Source: Syngnathus acus (Eukaryota; Chordata; Actinopteri; Syngnathiformes; Syngnathidae). From it: a DNA stretch of 64,000 nucleotides. The position numbers and the translations under genes are program-made. The notes beneath the pieces are model-generated. The model saw only the letters and a list, made by a program, of their open reading frames with translations. It did no database searches and was not told where the DNA came from. This document shows, in pieces, positions 10,801-22,677 of the stretch (positions are counted from its first letter, which is position 1; each line of letters starts with the position of its first letter). The stretch is taken from the NCBI RefSeq assembly GCF_901709675.1, contig NC_051089.1, positions 12,079,976-12,143,975 on the forward strand, read 5' to 3'.

Positions 10801-12711
10801 TGTGATGATGTCACCTTACCTTTTTCTATGGCTCCACACAATCCCATAAGAAAACCAGAACTGTGGTAGAGAGGCAGGTAGATGTAGATGATATCATCCG
10901 AACGTACGCCAGCAACCGACTGAAGAAAACTTGCCAACCATACCCTCTCGTGGTTAATGATCGCTGCTTTGGGAAGCCCTACATAGTAAAACAGCAAAAA
11001 TTAAGTCCAGTAACATTTCCTGCTAATTGGACCGTCACATAATTTAAATGACAAGCTTGGACACAACCTGTGGTTCCTGAGGTGTAAATATAGAGGGCAG
11101 GGCTCTTCATGTTAATGTCAGCCCTTAGCTGTGGTGACACAGGTTGGTCGGAGGCCTGGCGAATCTTGTCCGAGAGACATTCGATGCCCTCTGACTCAGT
11201 GCCTTCGTCGAGGATGAACACACGGACCCCCAGCTGCTTCAGGCTAGGCAGCACCTCTTCGACGGCCTCTCGTAGTTCTGAGACAATACAAGGTTGTAAG
11301 AGGCCAATATAACAATACGAGGGTCAAATTTATAGGTGACCTTTGAATCTTGGCAATGGGATTGAATTTACATCGTAACTTAAACGTTGACCCAAAAGTA
11401 GCTATTTCGTTAAAACAACAACTCCAACACTATGTCCTGACAAAAATACAGTAAAAAATAATTTTCAGAGGGGGAGTTTCTTTAAGTCATTTTACATACT
11501 GATGAACTTGTAACTGGCCTTTCCTTCCAAGACAAATGTTGTCAACGAAAGATGATTTGATACATTATATCAAAATTACTTAAAATTTAAACGGTTTGAT
11601 TCGGTCTAATTTAAAATCCAAAATGATTTTCCTATTCAACTCATTCTTTTGTTGCATCGTTAATTTTTAGCCATCCAGAACAGTGGTTGTGCCATTTTGA
11701 ATATCATTAATCTAGAGAATGAGAGCTCTATAGATTAGCAGAAATGACATGATCAAGGTAATTGCTCTGAGGTGGGTAGGGCAAAGGTAACTGCTCTCTT
11801 GTATCTTTTTTTTTCTCTTCTCAATATCTTCAGCTATAATGGAGTGTCTCACCAACCAAACAAACCAAACAAATAAAAAACAGTTTCTCATATGATCAGA
11901 AAACACACCAATTAATACTTTTTTTTTTTTTTAGTTCTTGCCACTTAGCAGGAGCAAACAAGTTGCATGCACTCTTGAACAAAAATGCTTTACGTTTGCA
12001 TTACCTTTCAACTGTGTTACTTTAGAATAATACTGAAATTAAAGTACAGTAAAAAAATGACAACTAAAAATAATACTAACTACTAAGAAGTACTAACATA
12101 ACGGATTTATCCCGCAATTTATTTAAAAAAATATATATATTTAGGGGAAAAACCTACAAATTCTTTCATGGTTATTTTGTGCATTTATTTACAATCACGT
12201 TTCCTATGCCGGTGCATTCTGGAACATGAAGCTTACCAGCCGCAGCGATCAGAACTTTGGCGTCACAGCACGAGAAGCAGTGCAGCAAAGATTTGGATCG
12301 GATGTTGTAGTTGAGCAGAGCAGCGACACATCCCAGCTTGGCGAGGCCGAGCCATAGCCAAACAAAAAGCGGCTCATTGCCAACAAACACGGCCGCTGTG
12401 TCCCCAGGCTTGAGCAGGCTTGACAGGGCTGCGGCCACACGGTTGCTCTCCTGGTCGGCTTGCCTGTACGTGTAGCTACTCTCTTCGAACACTAGAAACT
12501 TTTTGTTAGGCTGTTTGGACACCTTGTCCAGAAAACAGTCAAGAATGCTGTAAAAGTGTTTCTTAGTCGAAAATCTGCTGAGCTGTCTGGCGATCTGAAT
12601 GCCAGTGATTGAATAACGAAGATCATGCAACAAGTACGGATTTCGCCAGTACAGCAGCAACGGAGCGATGGCCAAGCCTGCCAACGCGGTGTAAATAAGA
12701 TAGGCAAGCAT
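7858..12711 (-). CDS. slc27a2: Very-long-chain acyl-CoA synthetase / FATP2, tandem copy 1, complete, 10 exons
   Basis: Membrane enzyme of ER and peroxisome that activates long and very-long-chain fatty acids (and bile acids in mammals) to CoA thioesters and aids fatty-acid uptake. Exons in transcript order: 12711-12237, 11277-11068, 10978-10820, 9919-9795, 9712-9518, 9445-9355, 9277-9079, 8962-8865, 8556-8426, 8031-7858. They join in phase to 618 aa (human 620). The start [13 protein letters not shown] matches the human N-terminal membrane segment; an upstream in-frame ATG at 12795 would add 28 unconserved residues. Seen: AMP-binding motif [14 protein letters not shown], the FATP signature [15 protein letters not shown], and a C-terminus RIKL resembling a PTS1 signal. 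Oddities: the exon 6 donor is a weak gtccat, and the conserved EFYAATEGN motif reads [12 protein letters not shown]27A6 is a less good match. Lies tail to tail with hdc, as in mammals. Confidence 0.93.
9971..10144. mobile_element. Palindromic-ended MITE, GTCGC subfamily (copy A), intron 3 of slc27a2 copy 1
   Basis: Starts TACCGTAATTTTCGGACTAT and ends with its reverse complement, giving terminal inverted repeats of more than 25 bp. Inside, the motif ACTATAAGTCGCACC recurs. It is nearly the same as the copy at 37110-37285 in the opposite orientation. The outer TA could be the target duplication of a Tc1/mariner-pogo type element. It lies between exons 4 and 3 of slc27a2 copy 1, 52 bp from exon 4. 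Confidence 0.8.
10466..10690. mobile_element. hAT-like dispersed repeat fragment in slc27a2 copy 1 intron 3
   Basis: Begins CAGGTGTCAAACCCAAGGCC and continues with GGGCCAGATTCGGCCCATCACATCATTTGATGTGGCC-like text in short blocks, a string I know from abundant fish interspersed repeats with hAT-like CAGGGGTGTCAAAC ends. The right border could not be placed; only the first ~100 bp match well. Confidence 0.5.
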
Positions 12712-12774
12712 GCTGATCAAATGGGGAGTGTTTATTTGAGCAACAACAGATGAGCATAAAAAACTGGAGCGTTG

Positions 12775-12832
12775 ACGCCCATTGAACTTTCTCACTATTC
12801 TCCTAAACGCCCATTGAACTTTCTCACTATTC
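12775..12832. repeat. Two-unit direct repeat, period 32 bp, in the slc27a2 copy 1 leader
   Basis: A 26-bp string starting ACGCCCATTGAACTTTC occurs at 12775-12800 and again at 12807-12832 with no mismatch. The exact match points to a recent local duplication. It sits 64-121 bp upstream of the start codon, within the predicted 5' UTR. Confidence 0.85.
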
Positions 12833-12877
12833 CCCCACCCCGCCTCCTTTCCTGCGTCCTACACGTCTTGCACGCCG

Positions 12878-12883
12878 TTTATA
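12878..12883 (-). promoter_or_regulatory. TATA box for slc27a2 copy 1
   Basis: TATAAA on the minus strand lies about 170 bp before the chosen start codon. It predicts transcription starting near 12850 and a 5' UTR of about 140 nt. That leader would contain the 32-bp-period direct repeat at 12775-12832. Inferred from sequence and spacing only. Confidence 0.4.
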
Positions 12884-14684
12884 AGCTTGCAATGACAGGT
12901 TGGGTGAAAGTACACTACACAAAAAATATTGGCCATTAGAGTGAACCTAAAAATATGGAAGAGGATTAGGGCTAGTGAAGAAAAAAAAAGGGGGATGAGG
13001 ATTCTGACTTTTTTTCTCTCAGAATTCTGACTTTAAAGTGAGAATCCCCAAAGTCAGAAAATGGGAATTCCCACTTTAAAGTCAGAATTCTCACTTTAAA
13101 GTCAGAATTCTGACTTTCAGTTTGTTTCTCTGGGAGGCATCTATGATTCTTCTGGTTTCTGTTGCTACCCACAAATGATCGTGATGTCAAAATGTGAACA
13201 GCTAGATGGAAAAAGTGTCCACACGACATACAAGTCACATAAGTTTAGGTTAAAATTAATAGAAATTGTGACAGTAATTAAGATAATGATGACAACACTA
13301 ATAAGTATATAATACTAATAAAAATCATTTTTTCACTTTTTTGTCACTTTCCAATATTTCAAAATGGATTATTCTAGCGATTAACGCAATTAATTAATAT
13401 AGTTAAATATTATATATGTATACACACGCACAATAAAATTAGCCAAAGAAAATCAGACATTACTTTTGAATGGCGTTTCAATAGAATTTTTGTATAAAAA
13501 CAAACTAATGAAACAGACCAGGACGAAGATGGTACACTTGGTTTGATTGAAGCGATAGTCTCAGAAGGTTGTGCAACGAACTATTAAGTTATTTATTTGA
13601 TTTCGATCACAGAGGGCCACTTCAGAACAGTCCAAAGTTTTGCTCTTAGCCATTTTTGAGTGCTTTTTATTTGTCACTGTCCGAGTAGACCCATGGCCTA
13701 CCTATAAGGCCAAGCTTTCGCACAGCAGCACACTTCTGTACCCTGCACAGGTTTAAGATACCCAGTGCTACTTGTAGCAGAGAATCCCTGGTTTCACAGT
13801 GGGACGGTGTCTTTTTTTCTGAATAGGGTTAATGTTTGAATTTTGCCAAAAATCTCCACTCTCATTTGTCCAAAAGGACAAAAGCTTGTGTCTTGTCAAT
13901 AACATTGGTGTTAATTTACCTTTGTCAGTTTCAAGTTGACCATTGCATTTTTTTTGTTTCATTAACAACATTTTTGTGTATTTTTCTTTAATCAGTAACT
14001 ATTTACAGTTTTATTAGTTTGTGCCTATGGCATTTCACATTACAGGTTAGCTTGCAGCCAAAAAGCTTAGCGTACTGAGGTAAATACCCAAAGCGTAACT
14101 TTTTTTTTTAGTTTGACAATAAACTTCATGTAGGAGTAGCATTAGGCAGCTTGAAACCTCTTTTTGGAAAAATTGTTCATGATCTGCCAAAGAAGCCCTT
14201 GTCGTGAAGGGTGTTGACTTCACTGCCACCATATAGCACTTATATCCAAAGCATAAAAAATAGAAGGCTCATATATAGGCAAACTGGTAAATTCATATCT
14301 CAAGGTACCACTTTACACTGATGACGAGTATAGTCATCCTATCATAAATCTAGTTACACTGCACTGATCCATGTTTTGTTGGTCGCCACAATTTTACAGA
14401 TTTATCTAAATTAAATCTGAAGATTGGTCATCACTTTACATGTAAACTCTTGACTATTCATGAGAACTTGCTGGTAAATATATATTTATATACTATATGC
14501 TATGTACAAATTATAGTGTAAAATTTTCACTTCCCAGATTGGGACACTTCTTAGTATGTCCATTGACTGCGCTTAAGATGGATTGTACACGGTTTCACAA
14601 ACTTGATCATTAAAAGGCAAGCAGGAATCCCTGAGCTGGATGATCAATCTAAGTACCTCTGGACCTAGCACAGTGGGACTTGGT
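12884..14684. other. Spacer between the two slc27a2 genes
   Basis: About 1.8 kb separates the copy 1 promoter from the copy 2 stop codon. Besides the palindromic repeat at 13016-13118, it is AT-rich and holds no recognisable exon. A minus-strand AATAAA at 14015-14010 is one candidate polyadenylation signal for copy 2, about 670 nt after its stop. Confidence 0.5.
13016..13118. repeat. Palindromic tandem repeat built on AGAATTCTGACTTTAAAGTC
   Basis: Overlapping self-complementary blocks (AGAATTCT, ACTTTAAAGT) alternate across about 100 bp, so either strand can fold back on itself. It lies between the two slc27a2 genes, about 300 bp upstream of copy 1. No coding content. Confidence 0.75.
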
Positions 14685-17600
14685 CTAGAGCTTAAGGTTT
14701 CCTGATACGATGGAACTGTAGACCTCGGCTGTCAGAGGTACATAACTCTTGTGCTTATCATCGAGGATGTACAGGGGCTCCTGGATTCGTCCTGGATCAA
14801 AATTCTCCTCCACCAACTTCACTTTCATTTGCTTGAATGTCCCCGTCAACTCGACCACATCCTACAAGGAGTTGAAACCAAAAATTGACATTCAGTCACA
14901 AGTTGGGGACACTCGTAATGTTATAATGAGAGTTATAAAAACATATTTACAGTGCTGTACTTTGTTATAAGAAGTTGTTAGAATAAAAAACTTCTGAAAA
15001 CATTTATGCTATTGTACCTTGTTGTGAAAAGTTGTTATAATAATAGAAGAGTCCTAAAATACAGTATGTATACTTTAGCTACCTCGACATCTACAAAATG
15101 CACATAGCGCTGCGATGGTAACTTGTGACCACTAGAGGTCCCTGTTTAACCAAGGTTAACAATAGCACGTCACATCTACATGTTACACACAGACCCACAC
15201 ACATGATATTTATATTTTCAATATTTATACAATATTTTCTGTACGTTATTTATACTATTAATGTATTATTTACATGTTTGAAACTGTTATTTAATGCTCT
15301 GATAATAACATATGAACTTAAATGGTTTCATATCCATTTATTTACACACAAGAAAATGTACAGAGAGGTTGACCCTACTTTGCGGATTTCACTTATCGCG
15401 GGGAGGTTTTGGAACCAATTATCCGCGATAAACGAGGGATTACTGTACCTCCACCCAAAAGCAAGCTATAGACCTTCTACTTCCACAGGACAGTGAATGA
15501 CTCTTACCTTTATCCTTATGAAGCGTGGCCTGGCGTACGCAGGTAGGTAGCTAACCACATGAGAATAGACTTTGCTTCCATCAAACTGGGCACCTTCCTT
15601 TACAGTAACAGCGGCCATTCCTATGCGTCCCTCATGCCCTGAACAAAACATACAAACACCACTCAAAGGCAAATCAATATAAAAACTGTAAAAAAAATAT
15701 GTCAATTCACGAAATGTTGATTCTCAATTGTATTATGCAATTCACATCAATTCTTCTTGCTGCTAGCTGCCTTCTTTAGCTTAAATTTATATTTCTTTGG
15801 AATTACCCCTGAAAACATTTCAAGACAATAAGACCAAAACTACAAAACCATGTCTTTGCCATTAATCTTGTGGTATGGATGTGTGACAACATCGGGAAAT
15901 GTCCGATTCATGACAGATATTTTGAAATACCTGGAACTTGGACCCCGTAAACATTGGCTTCTTTAAGACAATCCGTCAGTGTCAAGATGTCCGAAACTTC
16001 TGTTGTAGCCACATTTTCACCTTTCCACCTGTAAACAATTTCTTCTGAACTCACACTTTTCATACACAGTGATGCTTTGACTTTATTACTCTTTTCTTGG
16101 CAATGTAGAAGGCTTGAATGACACAATTGCTGTACCTGAATGTGTCACCCACACGATCCTGAAAGTAAATGAAGTTGTCTTTGTCAATCCTCATAAGATC
16201 TCCGCTGTTGAAGTAGAGATCTCCCTTTTTGAAAACGTCACGGAGTCTTTTGCGCTCCGTTTGCTCTTCATTTTGGGCATAACCGACGAAAGGAGCTATG
16301 TCGGTAATCTTGGATACCAACAGTCCTGTCTCACCTTCAAGAAAAAACATGACTAGTGTTAAATTCTGACTGTTCTGAATGTGCAAGTTACATTTTTGCA
16401 CTTTAGCTGACCTTTGGGTGCCTCAATGCAGAGACCGTTAGCATCTCGAAGCACTTCATCACGCTCTGTATCATACTTGATGAGGCTGTAAGGGAACAAT
16501 TTCTAGAAAAAATGAAGACAATAAAATGAATATCTTTGACAGGTTTTTTTTTTTTTTTTACACCAAGTAACACCTAAAAAAAAAAAAGTAGCTCTAAACG
16601 TTTATCAAACACGAGGCAGGTTTGATATTATTGTAAGCCACTCTAGCATTATGCAGTTTGAACATAAGAAAAAAAAAAAAACCAGGACTTATAGTGATTC
16701 CTTCAAAACGCATCACACACGCAAGGTAAAAAAAAAAAAAAAAAGAGCTAATAATGAAAAACAAACAGTTCTTAAAGATTAATACAAATCTACTGAACCT
16801 AAATTTGTAAATATAGCACATAACGGTACGTCTTAGGCAGTGATTCTTTTACCACTAGAGGGAGCTGGAATACAACTTTGGAAATCACTGTTAAATAGGA
16901 TACACACTGTACATAAACTCACTATATTTACAGACACCCAGGGCAGTTGTTTGCTTACCCTGTGCACAAAGTTGACCCTTCCGAGGGCTCCAATTTTTCC
17001 TGCATAGTTGACAAATCCCACATTTCCTTCAGTGGAGGCATAGAACTCTTTGATCTGAATGTTCCCAAAGCGGGTCACAAACTCCCGCCATATCTCTGCT
17101 CGGATTCCATTTCCAATGGCCAGTCGTACTTTGTGGTCCTTGTCATTTTCTTTCTGTATTTGAAGCAAAGACAGTACGGTAATTCAGAATGGTTTCAAAA
17201 CTAATTTATACACAATCGCAAATTGAGTAGTCACCATTGTTAGTTGGTTTCTTAAGATACCCAGAAAAAAACCTATACAAAATCCGTCCGTCCATTCATT
17301 TTCTAAACGTTTGAAGAACACCATACCCTGCACCTACGCACCAAGTAACGGTACTGGTATCATACCGAGAATTTTAGACGACACAATACCATCATTCCTA
17401 GATATTGGTAACTTTTGTTGAATAAATACAAATGAAACAAAATTGCCGTTGTTTACCTGTCAGTAACAGTTTGACTGTTTTTTAACTGATGTTCTAACTT
17501 TTTGCCGTGGTATCATTTCAGTATCAATGTATTTCATTCAGGTGTAGTAGCAAAGTCAAAATTATTGTATTGTTGCAACACTATTTGAGAGTCCTAACCC

Positions 17601-20600
17601 TTGAATTTAGCCAGTCTAGGTCATGGTTTTCAAAATTGAGGCAGGATATGACTTAAAATAGGGTAATAATCCTTAGTAGTTAGAGATCACTGGTTTAGGA
17701 TTACAACTTTATGTAAGGTGGCAGACACCGTGGCTCAGGACCAAATACAGTAGTGTGGCCCCACCACTCGGAGCTTGTGCTCCAACGAAGCAACTTTTTT
17801 GGCAAGTACACACGCATTTGCAATCTTCACCTATTCAATAGGGCCGAATTCTGGTCTGCAAAATGCTTCAACTTCACTGAATCGACTGAAAGTGCACAAA
17901 ATTTCGAAGCAAGCAATGGCTCACATTCCTTGTGAGAGCCGATAACCAAGTTTACTCGATATGGTCTGCCAGGGTAAAGGCCAGCATCTATTCCGAGTGG
18001 TGACCAGATACAAATGATACAGGGTCATGTGCTAAACTGAAGCTCGGGTGCATGTGACACAATTAGATACTCTGAATGGCCGTGTATGAGCAATTTACAG
18101 CATGACTGAATACAGTGCATTCATTTCAAGAAGCTAAAAACATTGTTTCATTATCCTCAAGAAGGGTCGCACTTGTACCAACAATTAAAGGTTACATTAT
18201 GTATCCATACAGAATCACACCGTCCAAACCCCTGCTGATTCTGACGCAGAAGGCTGGAACCCGATAGTAGAGATTTAACGATTTCTATTTTGGAAAACCA
18301 GCTGTGACGAGCTGAGGGAGTGGGAATGTACAGATTTGGAAAGTTATCCCCAACAGGATCTGTAATAAAAGCTGCGGTGCTAGTTCGTTCTCAGTATTCT
18401 GGATGTGAATTTGTCTTGAATGAAAATACGATACGCTATTTCAAGCAGAGTGGAGGCATGGTGCCAACAAAGCCCTGCCAATGAAATAACCCGTGTCAGG
18501 TTCTTACTTCCACCAAGTGGGAATCATGTAAGGTGAGATGTTGTACAGTATTTGGACCACATTTGCTAGTTTCTAAGTTTGTTTCTTTTTGCCCGAAATT
18601 CAGATCACGATAAAAACTGATATGTATTTCCAATATTATGAAACTATTTCACAATGGTGTGATTAACTGGAAAAAAGTAACATAGTATATAACTTTGACA
18701 TTTGCAACTTTTGCTTAGTTGCTACTTCAGACTTGTGTTAAAAGTGTATTGTACTCCCCAAGGACTTATCTGGTGTTACGCTGCTTTACATTTCACATTA
18801 TTTCATCTGTTAGCATGACTTTCTTTTGTTTATCTCTTCTTGCACTTCTTGTTTGAGCAGCTACTCCTCATTCTCCTTTAGAGATAACAACGAAAGGGCA
18901 AAAACACTTGAAACTTTACCTTGGGTGTGCTGCAGAGGTAGCGCATTACTTCTCCTATGTACTGCACAACTGTAACATTGTATTTCCTGCAGTCATCCCA
19001 GAACTGAGAAGCCGAAAACCTCCTCTTCAGAATGATTGTGGACCCTCCAAAGACAAGACCATTATCATCAGTCATTAAACCCAACTGTGACTGTTGGCTA
19101 TAATAATAAATGTTTCGACTCTTATACTGGGCAATCACTACCTTTAATATTTGTATTAATAAGATATTTTTATATATAAATATTGGAACTGATATCTGGC
19201 CCAGTAAACAAATAATCCCAGGCAGTAGGCAGGGGAAACCTGAACTGGTTACCGGCCAATCGCAGGGCACACGTAGACTTTGTTTATTTATTTTGGTCTT
19301 CATAGAACGGAGGACAATAAAAATGTGCTAAAAAAATGATGACATTTAAATGTGGAACATAATAAATTTTGTGGCTTGGAATAGCTTGGAAACTTAATGA
19401 AAAAAACGTGGGTGACAATGATTTATTTTATACTAATGTAGTTTTGTCTTGACTACAGATAAAACAGAGGACTTGAACAATCGTTGTGACACAAGTTTGA
19501 TAAGTATGGTCTTGTGTGATTATCTGGTGTTCTATGCCAGGGAACACTGCAGCTAGTCCCTTCTGAGGTCAAAAGTGCGTTGAATGGTCTCAGGGACTGC
19601 CATATTTAGGGAATTGACAAACTAAGGCTGGATTTACACTAAAAAGTGCAAACATTTTTTGGTATATTATTGGTAATGTTGGAGGCGAAAAAATATGTAA
19701 TTAAATATTCCCCACACATAGGGTTTACTTTAAGGCTTTGGAAGGTCATTCCAAAAGCTTTATATCAGACTGATTTATTCAGACAAAGAATCTGATTCAG
19801 GCACCATCAAAAATGAACACGGAGACCTTGAGGTGTTGTGATTGGTTATTATTATTATTTCTTGCGTATACTGTATTTTCCGGACTATAAGTCACAGGTT
19901 TTTTCATAGTTTGGGCCGGGGGTGCGACTTATACTCAGGAGTGACTTATGTGTGAAATTATTAACACATTATATCATTTCGAATGTGATTCTCACACTAA
20001 ACCGCATGAGGGTGCTCCAGCCTTGTGGAATGATTTTAGAACTGCAAATGACAACGAGTCTGACGTAAGCCACGTAGAAGAAGAAGCGCTGCATCTTCTA
20101 CTTCCGGGGTTAGCGGAGTTGTTTATAAGTGACACCGAGGATGACGATTTCGTTGGATTTAATGATTTGGAGTGACGCGGAAGGTTCGATAAACTTGTTA
20201 GCATGTCATTTATGCTATAGTTATTTGAATAACTCTTAATATGTTACATTAGGCACGTTCTCAGTTCCTTGTTTATGTGTTTATGTAACGTTAGCATACC
20301 GTACCTTCAGCCTATTGTTGCCTATTCTATTTTTATTTTAAATTGCCTTTCAAGATGACATGTCTATTCTTGGCTTTGGATTTTATCAAATACATTTCCC
20401 CCCAAAAATGTGATATGTCCTTTTCTTCTTTATTATGCATTTTATGGCTGGTGCGACTTATAGTCCAGAAAATACGGTACTCACCTATTTCAATGGAGCC
20501 GATAAAGCCTATAATGAATCCTGCTGTGTGATACAGAGGCAAGTTGATATAAATGACGTCACTCGACGAAACACCATTTGCAGATAAAACAGCCAGAGCT

Positions 20601-22677
20601 ATTAGGAGGCGGTTCTGGTTGACCACTGCTGCTTTGGGCAGCCCTGCAACACATCAGAAAAACAATTTACCTTTAGAGTTTATCAAAAGAGTACGGTAAT
20701 ATAGGTCCTTTGCTAATATTGTAAAATAGGGAGTTAGTTTCTAATCACTCTGCAGTTTGGAGTGCAAGGGATGAAAACCCCCATTGCAGTACCTGTGGTC
20801 CCAGACGTGTAAATATAAACAGCAGGACTTTTGTACGTGATGTGTGCTCTGAGCGAGCACGGAACAGCGGCGCCTGACGCTTGATCCACTTTATCGGAGA
20901 AGCTTTCGATGCCAGGCGTGTCACAGCTTTGGACCATCAGGAGCACGACGACTCCCTGCTCTCTCAGAGATGGCAGAATGTCCTCAACTGCTTCCTTTAG
21001 CTCTGTGGGATACAATTGCCTTTTAGGCTTTATACGACCAGGATTGTGACTTCCATTAAAATGCATTGGGAAATAAAATAACAATTAAACCCTAAAAATT
21101 CACCCAAAACACAGACATTCACTAAATGGAGGGGGAGGAGCAACCAGTCCCCCCAAATCTGACTGCATATGCCGATAAACCTCGGATTATCAACAAGGGC
21201 AGCACAGAACGGTCCTGGAGTGAAGAAGATTGTCTTTTCTGTAATGTCTTTGTTTACTTTTGTTAAAATTGGACATTTTGGCTTGCTTTATCATTGTTTT
21301 TTTTTTTTTTGGGCCACTACATACATTTACAATGATAAAAATACTGCGTTGTCATTGTATTAGTGGCTAGCCGCTAATGATTATTCAATATATCAGTTAC
21401 ATGTGGGTCAGAGGATGTCACATGATTGCAACATCCTGTCAGGGTTCAATGCTATAAAACGTTGACACAAAACATAGAATATAGTGACAATATAATACAC
21501 CCTTAAAACTGCTGGGTTAAAAATTGTACAGATCAAGGAAGTTGGGTTTGACCCAACTCTGGGTTCTTTTGTAAAAACATAAATAGCAATCCAATTTCTT
21601 GGGTTGTTTTGTACAAAACAAAAATAGATTGTTTGTGCAAAACAACCCAGGAAGTTAACCCAACTTCTGCCCAATTTTTAACCCAACTTGTGTGTTTTCT
21701 AACCCAGGATTTAAAGGGCGTATAATCAGGCCCAATTGTTGTGTTGTTCACATTTGAAATCTTGAGACCGGGGCAGCAGCCATTGAGTATTTTCAGAATC
21801 AAATATTCTGTCAATAAATCCAACACAAAACAAATAATCAAAGTGTAGCGATGGTTTAACACATTCCTAGTACTGATCCTGAAGTGTTGCGAAAGGTTTA
21901 AGAATCTGAAGCCTCTCGGCACATGTTTGACATGGCTGCACGTGGAGGCTGAAATATGATTGGACCAAAAAAAGAAAACAAAAATCGAACATCTTGGAAG
22001 CAGTGCAGCCAAGATGAATGTTGCCCAATGAAGAGAATAGACAATCAGAAGATAATATGTTACTGTAACATGTATGTAGTCGTGTAAATACTGTTAGGTT
22101 GTAAATGTAGTCAACAGGAAGGCCTCGCTGGCTCTCAATCCCATAAAAGCGAGGGGACCGTGCGTGATCTTAAACTCTTGCAGGCTTCTTGTTTACCTGC
22201 AGCTGCAATGAGCACCTTGGCCTTGCTGCAGTTGAAGCAGTGCAACAGAGACTTGGTGCGGATGTTGTAGTTGAGCAGAGCCACTGGGGAGCCGAGCTTG
22301 GCCAAGGCCAGCCATGTAAACATGAAGGAAGGCTCGTTGGGCATAAACAGGGCCGCGGCGTCCCCGGCTGAGTAGCGAGGGTGAGCGAGGAGCGCGTTGG
22401 CCACCCGGTTGCTCTTCTCATCTGTCGACGCGAACGTATAGACGTCATTCTCGAACACCACGAAAGGCTTGTTCGGCTGGGCAGCGGTCTGCTCCAAAAA
22501 GCGGTCCAAAGCGAAGTAGACGGGTCTTCTTCTACGCCTCCACACAAACTTGAGTAGAATCCTCACAATATCTCTGATGTACACGATATCCACCCACAAA
22601 TAAGGAGAACGTCGTTTAACGGCCAAAGCTACGAAGGGGAGAGCCGCAATAAGAGCTGAAAACAAATACATCCACAT
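14685..22677 (-). CDS. slc27a2: Very-long-chain acyl-CoA synthetase / FATP2, tandem copy 2, complete, 10 exons
   Basis: Second full slc27a2-type acyl-CoA synthetase, same strand as copy 1. Exons in transcript order: 22677-22197, 21002-20793, 20643-20485, 19044-18920, 17153-16959, 16502-16412, 16334-16136, 16028-15931, 15638-15508, 14861-14685; 621 aa in phase. Exons 2 to 9 are 210, 159, 125, 195, 91, 199, 98 and 131 bp, identical to copy 1. Motifs: [42 protein letters not shown] (closer to human than copy 1) and a C-terminal NLKL. Exon 5 shares 43 of 65 residues with copy 1, so the duplication is old. The start could be Met at 22677 or 22671 (MWMYLF); the frame stays open upstream. Introns are longer than in copy 1 and carry transposon relics, one abutting the exon 3 donor. 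No disabling mutation was seen. Paralogue naming (2a, 2b) is left open. Confidence 0.92.
15376..15445 (-). mobile_element. hAT-like repeat end (CAGTAATCCCTCGTTT) in slc27a2 copy 2 intron 9
   Basis: Read on the minus strand it starts CAGTAATCCCTCGTTTATCG and runs through GCGATAAG and CGCAAAGTAGGG-type text, a motif set found in common fish hAT-type repeats. The element may extend to about 15185, but the other end was not found. Related ends occur at 23513 and 62354. Confidence 0.55.
19869..20479. mobile_element. Palindromic-ended element, 611 bp (copy B), intron 3 of slc27a2 copy 2
   Basis: The ends (TACTGTATTTTCCGGACTAT and reverse complement of TACCGTATTTTCTGGACTAT) match the MITE copies at 9971, 37110, 50481 and 54240, but the interior is longer. 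It contains a 75-codon plus-strand frame at 19948-20175 ending in an acidic tail ([11 protein letters not shown]), perhaps the C-terminal remnant of a transposase. Its right end stops only 5 bp from the last base of exon 3 of slc27a2 copy 2 (20485), so the splice donor overlaps the element boundary. Confidence 0.75.
21490..21712. repeat. GGGTTAAAAA / AACCCAA palindromic repeat, slc27a2 copy 2 intron 1
   Basis: The strings GGGTT and AACCCA, often as GTTGGGTT or TTAACCCAACTT, alternate in both orientations over about 220 bp. The left half can pair with the right half. This type of low-complexity inverted repeat is common in fish genomes. Confidence 0.6.

Noticed and set aside
14685-22677. slc27a2 copy 2 as a processed pseudogene or SLC27A6
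   Set aside because: It has introns at all the same places as copy 1, no stops or frameshifts, and its motifs fit FATP2 better than FATP6.
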